Part shown: positions 1-12,262 of the stretch, in pieces
Position numbering within the stretch: position 1 is the stretch's first letter
How the letters are laid out: the number at the start of each line of letters is the position of its first letter
Assembly: GCF_048544455.1 (NCBI RefSeq)
Contig: NC_133534.1
Span: 33,294,217 to 33,358,216, forward strand
DNA from: Silene latifolia
Taxonomy: Eukaryota; Streptophyta; Magnoliopsida; Caryophyllales; Caryophyllaceae
Length of the DNA stretch: 64,000 nucleotides
Direction of reading: 5' to 3'
Made by a program: the position numbers and the translations under genes
Notes under the pieces: model-generated
What the model was told of the DNA's origin: nothing
Seen by the model: only the letters and a program-made list of their open reading frames with translations
Databases searched by the model: none

Positions 1-3000
1 TGAGTTTGTCTCAACTAAGTGTAGACTTGTTTGTAAACCCTTACTCTCATGCCTATGAAATGTTTGATGGATTGCTTAAATGAAAGTTTGAGTCTTTCAT
101 AATCATGTTTAGTCTATCTTAGGTCGAAAGACAATGGAAGGCCTATATGGCATGGTCGAGACGAGTTTTTCATACTAAGTAAATGCTTGCTGGTTAGCTC
201 TAATTGACTAAGAAATTAGGATCATTCATAGGCCTTTATCATTACCCATTTCTTGTTAACAACCTTCTCTTCCCCGACTTACCCAAGTGAACCCAAGGAC
301 CTTAGCGTTCATTCATTTGATTAGAAGCAATTTTCATTTAGCTTAATTTTATATCTTATTTGCATCTTAGTTTACAAATAATCAACCTCTTTCATTTGTT
401 TGACTAAACTAAAGACTTAAACAAACCAAGTATCTAACCCCCGCCATCTTTGTTTTCGACCCCGATTAAATACTACTTTTTAATTGGGTTTATAAATTAT
501 ATTTTTGATTGGGAAGTGACGGCAAATCCCTATATCACCTTCTAAGGAACGTCCTTCACGCTTCCCGAGGTATGACTTCTGCTCCAAATCTCCGTCTCCT
601 TAAAATGCATGCAAAGTGGGACGACTAAGGCATGATTCCACTACTTTTAGGTCCATTTCTGTAATTAAGATAAAACAAACTAAAGTAGCCAATTCGGGGT
701 ATTTTGCAATACAAAGCGATAGAAATGGCATAGAAATGCGTGCAATAAGAGGCAAAAAAAGTCTATTTAAATTACACGTATAAAAAAAGGACGAGGTTTT
801 ACCCGAGACCTTAGACTCCTTTGAGAATCCTTTCGTGGTGGATGTAGTTGACCCTTTTGAGGTTGATGGAGGACTTAACGATTTTCATTTAAAGGATAAG
901 TGGGATGAACCCCCCCCCCATTTGCGATGAGTCCTACCACTTAGAGTTTTCATACCACCAATTTGAGACCATTCATGATTATAATTTATGCACTAACAGT
1001 TATTTTTATGGTCTTAAGCATGATGCTCCATCTCTCCCTGACGAGTGAAGTACGGTGGTTCTATTTGAAATCTCTCATGGACAATTTGGTGAGATTAATC
1101 CTTTCTTGCCTTTGATCTTTCATGCTTATATCTTATCAATTGCTTACATATGCTTGTGTATTGCTCATGCGCAGAAATATGATCAACTTCTAAGGGCGTT
1201 GACATGCTTTTTAGAGGACAATGGATATTCATTTCGGGAAATCGCTTTTATTTGCTTTTGTTATTAATTTTCCGCAAATTTAATATTTTCGTAGAAATAG
1301 AAATAAAATTACTAGACTTGACGATGTTTATTTTTGTGGTTTTTAAGTGAAAAATGAAGAAAAGGAGTCTCGATGAGGTTATGCACGCTTCCCTATGCAC
1401 AAAACCCCGTTCGGGGTCGTAACTTTCATCAACGGGACGGAATAAAGAATTACGGAGAAAAGTCAAAATTGGTCTAAACTTGGTCAACCCCGATCGGGGA
1501 CGCAACTTTTTCCGAAAAAAAAATTGCCAAATCACTTGCAAACATTATTCCTTCATCAAACTTTCAATTTTTGGCCCTTTTCTTGAATTATTGATGAATG
1601 GAAGAGTCCCCCGAATACGTTCTAGCTTGGGGGGAGGCTAGCTAGTCTAATAAGTGTTCTTTACTTTGCATTTTATTTTATTTTCTCGTAACCCATTAAA
1701 TATGACCCCTTGTCCTTCTTATTTATGTGCTTTGAACCATTTTTATGGTTTAGTTGGGTGATTTACATGTTGGCACATTGAGAATAATGTTGTGTTTAGT
1801 TTGGGGGGAGATTGGATTTGCATTGTAATTGCATTTAGGAAAAATGTGAAAATTTTGAGAAAATTGTGTGTTTTTGCTTGCTTTTAGCCTACTTTCCCTC
1901 TTGTTTATCCTAATGATAGTTTATAGCTAATGATTTATTCTTTTATGATGAGATAATTGTTACATGTATGGGGATGTCTTGACATAGTAGGTGGGAGATG
2001 GAAAATGAATTGAATAAGCTTGATCTTTACTATTGGCGAGCTACAAAATTGGTAAGGTAGAACCTCCTTAGACTGACGCATCCATATCCGGTCTCTCTTA
2101 GGTGAGTGTAGATGCCTCCTTATGGTGTGTGTTTCATCAAAACGCAGAAATATGGTCTTCATTTCATCTCTTTATAAGCATGCATTCATATGTTGTTAGC
2201 ATTTTGGAGTCATTCACATGATTAAAATTGCCTCTTTGAACGAACCCCTTCACAAAATTGTTCCCTAGCTACATATACACTAATTGCCTACCTTGTTGAG
2301 CGAGTAGCTTTGATTAGTTGTGTTTGGGGGCTCATTTGGGATTTGTTTTATTTTGAAAAATCATTGTGAGCTTGGTCTTAATGCTCTTGAAGAAGAAATG
2401 AGAAAAAGAGAAAAAAATGAAAGAGAAAAAAATGGAAAAGAATGAAAAATGATGAAAAAATGAAGAATTGAAATGGAAAAAAAAATGAGAAAAAAGAAAT
2501 GGAAAAGTATGAAAGAAAATGAAAAAAAAAAGTGTGATTTGAAAAGAAAGGAGAAGAAGAAGTTTATGTGAGAAACTCTCATGCATTATTCACATATTTT
2601 GGAGAGTTTACTTATGATTTGTATTGTAATTTGGGATTAGAATTGGGATTGAGCATCCATACATTTGGTTGTTGCTAGTTTGACATTAGCTCCACAATCC
2701 ATAATTCATTTGTTCCCCTTTCTTACCCATTACATATTGCCTTCTTCTTACCATTTGGCTTCTTTTTCATGCTTGCATATGATTGCTTTTGGCTTGTAGT
2801 TTTAAAATGTTTACCATATTAGATTACAAGCAAATTCTCATGAGTCGAGGATAAGTGAGTGTTTTCATACAAAAATGTCCTTTCACATACAAATGAGTTT
2901 GAGTTCATCGTGAGAGTCCATTAGTCAAAAGATCATGCAAGAGCTTAAAGGTTCATTCAAAGTCTTTCGTGCTACGCCGTCATGTAAATCTCATCCATGT

Positions 3001-3130
3001 TCTTGCTTTATTCCCATGCCCATATTGTTTCGGGTTTTTAATCATTATACATAGCTTGTTTTGGGATATTGAAATTGATGGGATATGGTTTCTTGCTTAG
3101 GGACAAGCAAGGGTTAAGCTTGGAGGAGTT
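1..3130 (+). mobile_element. 3' non-coding part of an Athila-like LTR element (forward)
   Basis: No convincing gene is seen. The stretch is AT-rich and carries repeated 'ttggggggag' purine runs (about 1629 and 1801), the kind of sequence found between the last ORF and the 3' LTR of Athila elements. It ends in a purine tract (tggaggagtt) directly before a TGATAAGTCC LTR start at 3131. The short ORFs inside it have no recognisable domain. It is a fossil whose coding part lies left of the window. The family call rests on the LTR start and the PPT context only. Confidence 0.5.
2385..2570 (+). repeat. Purine-only (GA/A-rich) tract
   Basis: About 180 bases are almost entirely A and G on the plus strand (runs of gaaaaagagaaaaaaatg-type sequence). 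The two Phe/Ser-rich reverse-strand ORFs here are by-products of this composition and are not genes. It lies in the 3' non-coding part of the Athila-like element. Confidence 0.8.
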
Positions 3131-4245
3131 TGATAAGTCCATTTTATATACACTCTAACCCCATATTTTAGCTCTATTTTACATGCTAATTTGCACTAAT
3201 ATTAGTGTTATTGAGCTAATATTGCATTCTAGTTATATTTGCATGGTTTGCCATATTTTGTAGGTATTTGAGCTTTTAGGAACATAATTCTACATATTTT
3301 ACAAACACTAGAAGTAAGGCTAAATAGAAGAGCATGATGGACCAACCAAGAGATGTTACATGGATTTGCATGCATAAAGATATGGATTAAAATGAGAAAT
3401 GCAAAATAAGGTCTTATGCAAAGTCAAGCCCAAGATTTGAAGTCCAATTAAGGTGGAAACTTTGGATGCTTAGTGAAGCTCTGGATGCTAATATCACATT
3501 TAACCAAGTGAATTAAGATGGAATTAGTGGCTCACTTAGGATACTTTGATAATTAATCAAACAATTAAGAGAAAATATTTGGGGTTGACCCCTTATATTT
3601 ACTCTAAGTTTCACCCATCATTTCCTATATAAAGAGTGTAGACTTCAACACTTCATACACACCATTCCATATACATTTTTCACATAATATTCTCTCTAAG
3701 TCTTAGGTTAGTTTAGTCTTTAGTTTAATTTAGTTTAGATTAGAACTACTTTTAGTTTTATGTTACAAACATTTTACCTTAAACATTTCAATATAATTTC
3801 CATTCAAGTTTATTTACAATTTACATTTCAAGTATTGTTCTTCCAAGTTTCATTCCCATTTCCATTGTAACGTAATCCTATTCATATTTTCATTATGTTC
3901 ATCATTTTATTTGTCATTAGTTTAGTTTGCATTTTGATTATGTTAGAGTAGTTTCATTTGTCTAAGGAGTAAGGGGAGCCATGCATGTTTAAGTAATATG
4001 TAAATGTCAAAATGAGGATAAGTTAATATTGTCTAATTGTTTCTAACACATTTTTGCGCCACAACGTTTAATCTTTGGTTATTAGCCGTAATCTTAGATT
4101 AAGTTTGTTAAATCATTCTATAAGTTGAGAGGCACGGAATCGGATTAGACTAAGCATGTGTAGTAGGATGACCTAGTCATAAACGGGAGTTTCTCTAGGA
4201 CTCGGTCTATGGTTGTGATGATTTGAGAAATGTATGTTAAGCATA
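3131..4245 (+). mobile_element. Athila-like LTR, forward orientation
   Basis: It starts TGATAAGTCC immediately after a purine tract, as Athila 3' LTRs do. A plus-strand TATA box (tatataaa, 3626-3633) follows about 500 bp in, with AT-rich R/U5-like sequence after it. The right end is uncertain because it abuts the LTR-like end of a reverse element at about 4246, giving a tail-to-tail junction. Confidence 0.5.
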
Positions 4246-5850
4246 TGATGTAGTATTTCCTATCACCAACAATATTTATAATCCAATTTAGTAGTATAAA
4301 TTGGGGTCGAACCACAAGGATGGAGGAGTTTCTACTTAGTTTAAAAGCGAGTCTAGTCTAGTCGGAAAAATGAAAGGAGTTGATTTAAACTACTAGATTT
4401 AACTAAAGCAAGCGATTGAGATGAACTGTATACGATTGATTAAAAGACTAGGGCTTTTGGGTTCATCTAAATGGTTTAAGGGCAAACATGATGATTTAAG
4501 GGGTCAATGGCGAGGGTTTACCCTAGGTACAGCAATCAATGTCTTGACTTACCTAAAGATGACCACTAACTTTCATTAAGCATCACACTTCTCCTAAACA
4601 TACAACAAGACCTCCATAAACTTTCATTCATAGGGGAATTAAGCAATAATGAAGAAAGGCATGTGCTTTCACTCACACAATTCATCAAACAACTTGTGTG
4701 CATGGATAAAAAAGATAAAACAATTTACCAAAGACCCAAATAATAATCATACAATTATACCCATTAATCCCATTTAGACTCCCCCTAAACCCTAGAAGAA
4801 TTTCTACTCACACATATTCAAATGGTTCATACAAACAAATGGAGAAAAACAAGTAATCAAAAGGGAGGACATGGTATTAATTCTAACAATGATAAAAGAC
4901 AACTTGAAATGTAAACAATTGATTAAACAAGTAAATAAGAAGAGAAATGTATCAATGATGAGTAAAGATGGTTGCTTTGATTGAACTAATGAAGAAAATC
5001 CTTCAATATATCCCAAATACAACCCAATAACCAAATGTAAACAATTGATAATAACTACTACTAAGTAATTGATATTGATTAAGGAAAGATTAGTGCTTTG
5101 ATTTAGAAAAGATTGCATAAATTAAGGAAAATTTCAGATCTAGGGTTGTGTGTACAAATGATTAAGGGAGAGGGTATTTATAGGTTGCACCATAATTAGG
5201 GTGAAGTTACAAATGGGCTTTAAAATGCGGAGATGAGCTCCCAGTCGGTCAACCGGCTGCCGGTCTTATGACCGACAGGGAGTTTCCTGGAAGAATATTT
5301 CATTTTCAAAGTCATCAGGTGTCCTTAGCCGACTGGCCGGCTGGCGGTGCTTGGCCGGCTGGGAGTGCCTTGGCTTTCTCAATTCCTCGTTGACTTCCTA
5401 GCTCTTCTTGCACTCCCAGCCGGGTAGCCGGCTTCCGGGCTTATGACCCGCTGGGAGGTCTCTGTAATTTTACTTGATTTCTTTCATCCCCTCGTTCTCC
5501 CAGCCGGGTAGCCGGCTGCCGGTGGCTTGACCGGCTGGGAGTTCTCTGTAACCTCTTCCAAATTTAGCGGAGTTGTATACATATGAGGTCCCAGCCGGCT
5601 GACCGGCTGCCGGCCTACCGGCTGGGAGTACAACTCAGCTCTTCTTCCTCCTTCTTCCACATTTAGTCTATCAAAAGACTTTTCTTGGTCCGATTCTTCC
5701 ATTTCTGCTCCAAATCCTGCGAGACGGCCATGGTATCATAGACTAGGGAATCAAGCCACAAAAATGCAATGCAAGACACACAAAACCAACTCAAATTGAG
5801 TCGGAAAACATGAAAATAGAGAGGAAAAATGGTGCAATTAAACTATATCA
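4246..5850 (-). mobile_element. 3' LTR of the reverse Athila-like element
   Basis: Read on the minus strand it begins TGATATAGTTT at 5850. A purine tract (complement of 5851-5868) precedes it, along with the 'ctcggggacgag' sequence usual before Athila LTRs. A minus-strand TATA box (cctataaata) lies at 5174-5184. The sequence near the inner end (ccttgtggttcgacccc, about 4305-4321 on the complement) resembles Athila LTR 3' ends. It contains the GC-rich dyad array 5238-5629. The left boundary is approximate. Confidence 0.5.
5238..5629. repeat. Array 1 of GC-rich dyad units (5 copies)
   Basis: Five units about 45 bp long are spaced 84-91 bp apart in AT-rich surroundings. Each opens with ctcccagccgg or a variant and closes with ccggctgggag, so it is an imperfect inverted repeat with ccggctgccgg in the middle. 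They start near 5238, 5324, 5415, 5499 and 5589 and lie inside the reverse Athila LTR. Confidence 0.8.
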
Positions 5851-8800
5851 ACCTCTTCACACTTAAACATTACTCGTCCCCGAGTAAGTCCAAAATCAAT
5901 GCACAAAACACCAATATAATAATCATCAAGAGTGTGTGCACAATATAAGCATCACTCGATTATTCTACTACATAAGCCGATCGAGTATTAGCGCACTCAA
6001 CGCCCTTTCAACTCACGTAGTCGCGCTTATGAGGTAAAGCACGACTCATGAGGCAAGTGAGGTCTTGCAAGAAAAATGCGACGCATTCAAACATGTAAGC
6101 ACAAAAATGAGAAGTAGAATGCATCAAATAAAAATGGTCCACTTCCTCATATAAGGGGCCGAATTTTCAGCTTCAAAAACATGGTCTCGGTCGAAAAATA
6201 CCATCTCAGAGCTCCAACGGTGGTGCCAACTTCCTAAGGGTGGCGTCAAGTGACCAAGTGTGACCGCTAGGGCTCAAGAAACAAATTCAAGAGCGGGAAA
6301 AATGGGAAATAGAGTTGGTTCATCAAGTCTACGGACCGACACAAGATTCAATCAAGGTCCATGACTAAGAGGACCTAGGTCAACGACATCCTCACGATAT
6401 AACTCATCACTCATTTAGAGACCGGGTGTTTTTGTACAAAAAGTACCCAAACACTCTCCTGCTACGACTCGTGAGGACGTGTCCGCAATCTAATCTGTAA
6501 AACAATCCTATGATCGAATGGGTTACAAAAGATGAGAAATGCACGTAGTATGAAATAAGTTTGCACCGGGACTAGGGAGAAGGACAAAACGGTGTTGTTG
6601 CAAGCAACATTTGGACATGAGAGGCTCAAATCAAGAATGGTCCACCTACCGTCTTTCCTCCTCTTATTGCAACACATGAGACACGTCTACACTCGGCCCT
6701 TATTTGAACACAATGGATAACGTCTACACCCTAACAAAGAATTTGAAACTCAAACTCATGCAAAAATTTTCTAAACCCGATTCACTTGGAAAAACATCAT
6801 AAGGCCAATTATTTTGCAACGGCTTTTTCTTCCCCAAAATGATGAATAGGGGAGTTGCATGCTCTTTTTTTATTTTGCAACAAGCTAATTCTTTTTGAAT
6901 TTTTTTTCTCAAGACTTTTCAAATTTTCTATTTTGTTTTTTATTTCTTCATTTTTTTTCCCAAAACCTCTTATTTATTTACAATTGCCAAAATACCAATA
7001 CTCCGACCCAAAAATGGACCCAAGACATCGCCTAGCTCACTAACTACCAACAACGACTCGTTCTTGATTAATGAAGGTTGTTTATGGGATGTAGTTCATT
7101 TTTTGGTTATGCCAAATGAAAATAGGTTAAGGCTCGAAAGGGGTGCATGCAAAAAGGGAACTAATATAAAGGGTCAAAATAAGGCTTATTTAGGCTATGT
7201 GAGGCTCAATTATTTGTAACAAATTCATTTCATAAAATGTCCATGAAAAAGAGAGCAACCCATGATCTAAGGATAGGATGACACACTTATGTGTCTAGAC
7301 AAAACACGTCTCACAAGGAGACCTACTCACAATCCTAGAATGGGGGTCGGGTATAAATGTACCGACCCCAAAAAGGCTCTAATCCTCACCTTTGAGTAGC
7401 TAAGTCGAGATTTAGGCCTAGTCTACGGCCTTTGATCTCATAAGGTAATCAAGACTCAACGAACGGTCTCCATTTCCTATGGCTAACCAAACGGTCACGG
7501 GCACGAGCCACGAGGAGGGAGAAGGCACAATCGGAGCGTAATCATCCTAGGGGCATTTGACTCCCTTCCTAGACCATGTTCTTTCTTTAAAACCTTTATT
7601 TACAAACCGATGCAAAACTTGAATTTGAAAACGTGTATATACAAGAACATATGCATGCGAAATTTGAACATAACAAGAATAGAAACATGCAACAAGTTGA
7701 CTAGACCTAATAGCACATCAATACCAACACACCAATCCAAAAGTTCCCAGAAGGAACATCCAAGGCATCAAAATTCCCATCCTCCTTCAAATATGCAAGA
7801 TATATAAAGAAAGAACGGTAGAGGAGTAAGAGATTAGAACGAGTTTACCAAGCGGTCTTCTAGATCCTCTTTGCCTCAAATGGTCGCTGTATGCCAAAGG
7901 TTAGTCAACAAACACACATATATATATACAATGCAATATTTTTGTGATTTTTAATTTTTTTTCCGATTTTTAGAGAGTTTTTGAATTTTCTTAAATTTAC
8001 AAGAATATAATGATATGAACAAATATAGACAATATTCATAAAGTGGATATTTCCCTCCCCACACTTGAAATGTACATTGTCCTTAATGGAACAAAGTATA
8101 GGGAGATAAAAGGGAAAATAAGCAACATATTTTTGGTGGTATTTGTACTTTTTCGAAATTAAAGAACATGTTTTTGGATTTTGTGAATATTTGAAAATAA
8201 ATAACATGTTTTTTGTATTTTAAATGATGAAATTTCCTCCCCACACTTATTTATTTACATATTTCCAATGGAAATAAATGTGTGGAGAAAATTTTAAAAA
8301 GGAAAGACATGTTTTTGGTATTTGTAATATTTGAATAATAAGAACATATTTTTTGTGTTTTGAATTTTTTTTTGGAAAAGTAAGAAACATGTTTTTTTGT
8401 GTTTTTTTTAGAGCCTCCTCCCCACACTTATTATTTACAACATCCAATGACGGATGAAGTATGGTTAAGAGGCAATTTTTAATCAAAATAAAAGAACTTG
8501 TTTTTGTATTTTTGGTTTTTTCAAAATTAAATAACATGTTTTTGTGGAATTTTCAGTTTTTCAATTTTTGTTGTGTTTTTTCAATTGGGATGCAATGCAT
8601 GAACTAGGCTAAATGCAATATTGAAATAACAATGCAACTATGCTAAATGGATGCAATTCCTAAATGTGACAGTATATTACAAGATTGAAATCTAATGCAA
8701 GCCTAAATGAATGCAACTACATGATTCTATTCTACATATCATACAACTAACTAAATGCATACAAAATAGAAATATGAACGAGAAGTTTGGATTGTAGGGG

Positions 8801-9064
8801 ATCATACTTGACATTTAGATTGAAAGGGAGAGAAAATGGCCATCATTACTAGGCCCCATCAAGGTCGGTGTCATTCCCATCGTCATTATCATCATCATCC
8901 TCATTCCCGGCTCCAAGCTCGGATTTAAGAATAAAATCATCCGCATTCATCGGCATGTCCGAGCTGAAATCCCCCGTCTCCATAGTCGTATCAATGAACA
9001 CCCCCGTGTTCCCTCCCGATCCACTAGCACCCCCCTCCCTGAATATGGAAGGAGCACCCGAGAA
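5851..9064 (-). mobile_element. Non-coding 3' region of the reverse Athila-like element
   Basis: No supported gene. The PPT lies at the left edge. Otherwise the sequence is AT-rich with poly-T stretches (6890-6960), and a 181-bp repeat occupies 7.9-8.5 kb. The position fits the spacer between the extra ORF and the 3' LTR. Confidence 0.5.
7905..8540. repeat. 181-bp tandem repeat, about 3 degenerate units
   Basis: The marker cctccccacactt recurs at 8054, 8236 and 8417 (spacings 182 and 181). Each copy is flanked by similar 'aacatgtttttg' and 'tccaatg' sequence. On the element's coding strand the marker reads aagtgtggggagg, like a polypurine tract. Confidence 0.7.
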
Positions 9065-10578
9065 TCACCTAGTGTCGTGTCCCTCCTCTTGAGTGAAAGG
9101 CGGGGTGGGAAAGACCGGGGCGCTATAATAATCGGGACGTAAGTTGATATCGCCATAAAGGATGGTCCCGTCCTCCGGATGTCCACCATCCGGAAATAAA
9201 TAGTAAGAGGGCTGAAGGTTGGAGGGGTGGTTGTACTTGCGCCTCATGAAGTCATCATAGACCGGAAATTGACCAAGTGAGTGGTCGTAATAGATGCGGT
9301 CCATGCGTTGTTGAAGACCAAACCGCTCACTAGCGGCGGTTGCCATACTAATCTTCATTTCTTCCATGAAAGAGATGAGGTCGCTATGGAGGGGAGACGG
9401 TTGTTGAGGTTGGTGACTAGAGGAGACTTCCCCTTGTTGGAAAGGACCGGGAAAGAAAGGAGAGCTAGGCATAGCATACCGCAAGGTGGGTCTAGCGGGG
9501 ATGGGTTAGCGCTCACGCGCATAAAGAAGGTTCGGGTTTTGTTGTTGGGCGACGTTAGGGTCTTCGAGATCTTCAATCTCAAGAAAATAATGTGGTGAAT
9601 TTGGCACCACCTTCATCTTGTCGGGGTTGGGGAGAGCAATCGAATTTCTATCTACCCCGCTCACTCAAATTTGCCAATATTTTTTATTGTCATTGGGGTT
9701 TCACTTGATACAATTTAGATTGTATTGGATATAATCTTTTTTCAACATTGTTTCCCTCATTATGTAGTTCATTCCGTTCAAGTTTAGCTTCCGGAAGAGT
9801 CGTTTGGCAAGGTGGGTGATGAGTCCACCCACCATAATGTGATATGATTGGCCCGGAGAGTTGCTTAGGCGGTGAAGGTGTAAGGCTAAATGATGAGCAA
9901 TGTCAATTTTGAAGGTAGTGGGGTTGGAACAAAGGTAAGACCCGAGAATTTCCAACTCTTCCGTTCGGAAGTTGTGATTCTCCTCACGGTCGAAAATAGT
10001 CCACCCCATGTACCTGTGCCAAATTCTAATGGCGACATTATGGACCGTGTTAGCCGCTCTTTTGAAGCAAGGGTTATCGTCAAGACCGGTGATAACCTTC
10101 CATAAGGCCCCATGGTTAAAAGTCTCGGGGGCTTTGTGAGGGGAGCTTGGGTCTATCCCAAAATGGGAGGCAAAAGTCGGCAAAGTTAAGGAGTAATCCT
10201 TATTCATCAATCGGAAATGCAAAAAGGCGACTTTTTGGTTTTGTCGATGCTTGTCAATTCTGAATGAGCTCAAAAATTCCCAAATAAGACGGGAATAAAT
10301 CTTTTCATGAATGTCATACATAAATTTCATACCCACACCCTCAAATAATTCTTGGGTCACTCGGTCTAACCCTAGTTCTCGCATGGATTGTCTATCAATA
10401 AATCGAGTTGGGGTAAGGGGGAGTTGTTTGAAGAGTAAAATTTACCTTTCATGGTGACGGAAGAGAACTTAAGGTCCGGGAATGCCGGATCGGGACTCAT
10501 ATCGGATGTCGTGGCCGCCACCATCTCGGCTTGTTGTAGAGCCAAATCCCCCTTTCTCACTCTCTTTTTGGGTGCCAT
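9065..10578 (-). mobile_element. Athila-type extra ORF region (ORF-1 family), downstream of integrase
   Basis: Minus-strand coding blocks (about 9701-10578, with a Pro-rich block 9065-9484) encode a protein resembling the Athila ORF-1 family. Visible features include a basic start (MAPKKRVRKGD), conserved stretches such as 'FLSSFRIDKHR' and 'LTLPTFASHFGID', and a His-rich segment (IAHHLALHLHRL). In this element the ORF sits 3' of integrase, the position used by env-like or extra ORFs of Athila. Its function is unknown. This is a fossil part. Confidence 0.6.
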
Positions 10579-10761
10579 TGGTGTTTTTGGTAGAGGGTTA
10601 ATGGAGGGCTGTGGTGGTTTGTTGGTGTTTGATTGGTGTTTGAAGGTGGTGGATGGTGATTTGGGGGAAGAAGGTATGAAGATTAGAGGGAGAAAGGAGG
10701 AAGTAATGTCGTGCGAAAAGTGAGGATTGTGGGTGTTTTTTGTGTTTAATTAAGCGTCAGA

Positions 10762-11302
10762 GTACTCCCAGCAGGTCAGAAGACCGGCTGCCGGTGCCCT
10801 GGCTGGGAGTACAGGCTATTTTTTTGAAAAGATTAACAACTTACAGGGGACTCCCAGCCGGTCAGAAGACGGGCTGCCGGTACCCCAGCTGGGAGTACAC
10901 CCTAATCCTCATTCCCTCACAATTGCTTTCCCAGCCGCTGGGCTGGCTGAGACCTCTCTCTTTCTATTTTTCGCCAATATTTCCGTAATAGGGTGCTCCC
11001 AGCCGGTGGACCAGCTGCCGGCCTACCGGCTGGCACCCCCGCTTCTTCCTTTTCTTCACCAATTTAACTCATATATCCACTCCCAGCCGATTAGACGGCT
11101 GTCGACCGGCCGGCTGGGAGACACCTCCTCTTGATTCTCAATTTTTCTTCAAAATTTTCCAGAAACTTCCCAGCCGGTCACAGGACCGGCTGCTGGGTAC
11201 CCGGTGGGAATACGCTCACCCTTATTTCCTTCAATTTTCTTCTCAAGGTTACAGCTAACTCCCAGCCGGTCAGAAGACCGGCTGCCGGTACCCCGGCTGG
11301 GA
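10762..11302. repeat. Array 2 of GC-rich dyad units (about 7 copies)
   Basis: Units match those at 5238-5629 (for example ctcccagccggtcagaagac followed by ccggctgccgg and ggctgggag). They start near 10762, 10850, 10930, 10997, 11080, 11168 and 11259. Several are close to perfect hairpins, while the units at 10930 and 10997 are eroded. The array lies between integrase and the extra ORF of the reverse Athila-like element. 11303-11595 is spacer with nothing recognised. Confidence 0.8.
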
Positions 11303-11595
11303 CTTCACTGCTCACATTTTCTTCAATTAGCCCTTAGTTCCATTTCACTCCTTCAATTGGCCTCGAGATGCGTGTTTTCGTCTTTCTAAGCCGACTCATT
11401 AAGTCGGGAAAAAGCTAATTGAAGGTTATACACTTGTTCTTCATCAAAATCTCGACTTCTTCATAATGACATTCCGTCATCAACCAAATTGCCAAGTACA
11501 AAGGATCCAAAATTCTCATCAACTATCTAAATGCATGCTATTTACAAATGGTGGTTCTTATGGAACTCCACCAAACCATTTCTTGTTCAAGAATT

Positions 11596-12258
11596 TCAAG
11601 TTGCCTCCTCCTCGGGAAGGGGTTCCCCGAGATAGAGCACCTCAACCGATCCTTTGTTGTCACCCTCATAATAACGCTTGACGCGTTGACCATTGACCCT
11701 AAAGGTTCCCCCTTCCTCACTCCAAAGTTCGAAGGCACCATAAGGAAATATATGCATCACCTTAAAGGGTCCCGACCACCTTGATTTAAGCTTGTCCGGG
11801 AACACCTTAACCTTGGAGTTGAAAAGGAGAACAAGGTCTCCCACACTTATATCTTTCTTCATGATTTTGCCATCATGCCATTTCTTTGTTTGGTCTTTGT
11901 AGATTTTGGAACTCTCATAGGCTTCCAACCTTAATTCCTCAAGCTCATTCATTTGGAGAAAATGCACCTCTCCGGCGGCATCAAAGTCAAAGTTCATCTA
12001 CTTGAGAGCCCACCAAGCCTTGTGTTATAGCTCAACGGGCAAATGACAAGCTTTCCCGTACACAAGCTTGTAGGGGGTGGTACCAAGGGGTGTCTTGTAT
12101 GCGGTTCTCAATGCCCATAGCACATGAGGAAGCTTTTGTGACCAATCCTTTAGGCCCTTGTTTGTGACTTTCTCCAATATGACATTGATTTGGCGGTTAG
12201 AAACCTCCACTTTCCCACTAGTTTGAGGGTGGTAGGCAAGGGCGGTTTTATGCCGCAC
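11596..12258 (-). mobile_element. Integrase C-terminal half of the reverse Athila-like element
   Basis: Minus-strand sequence encodes the end of the integrase core ([16 protein letters not shown], then [16 protein letters not shown]) and the C-terminal domain (DLVLLFNSKVKVFPDKLKSR, WSGPFKVMHIFPYGAFEL), typical of Athila integrases. Its upstream half lies beyond the solo LTR, at 14.6-15.2 kb. Confidence 0.8.
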
Positions 12259-12262
12259 TCCA

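Noticed and set aside
2332-2586. Phe-rich reverse ORFs
   Set aside because: Pure consequence of the purine tract on the other strand.
9065-9484. Pro-rich reverse ORF as a host gene
   Set aside because: It is directly downstream of the Athila-type extra ORF in the same orientation and has no host-type domain.
5238-11302. Regularly spaced repeats resembling a CRISPR-like array
   Set aside because: Plant nuclear context, dyad units of variable sequence, no cas genes. They are parts of an LTR element.
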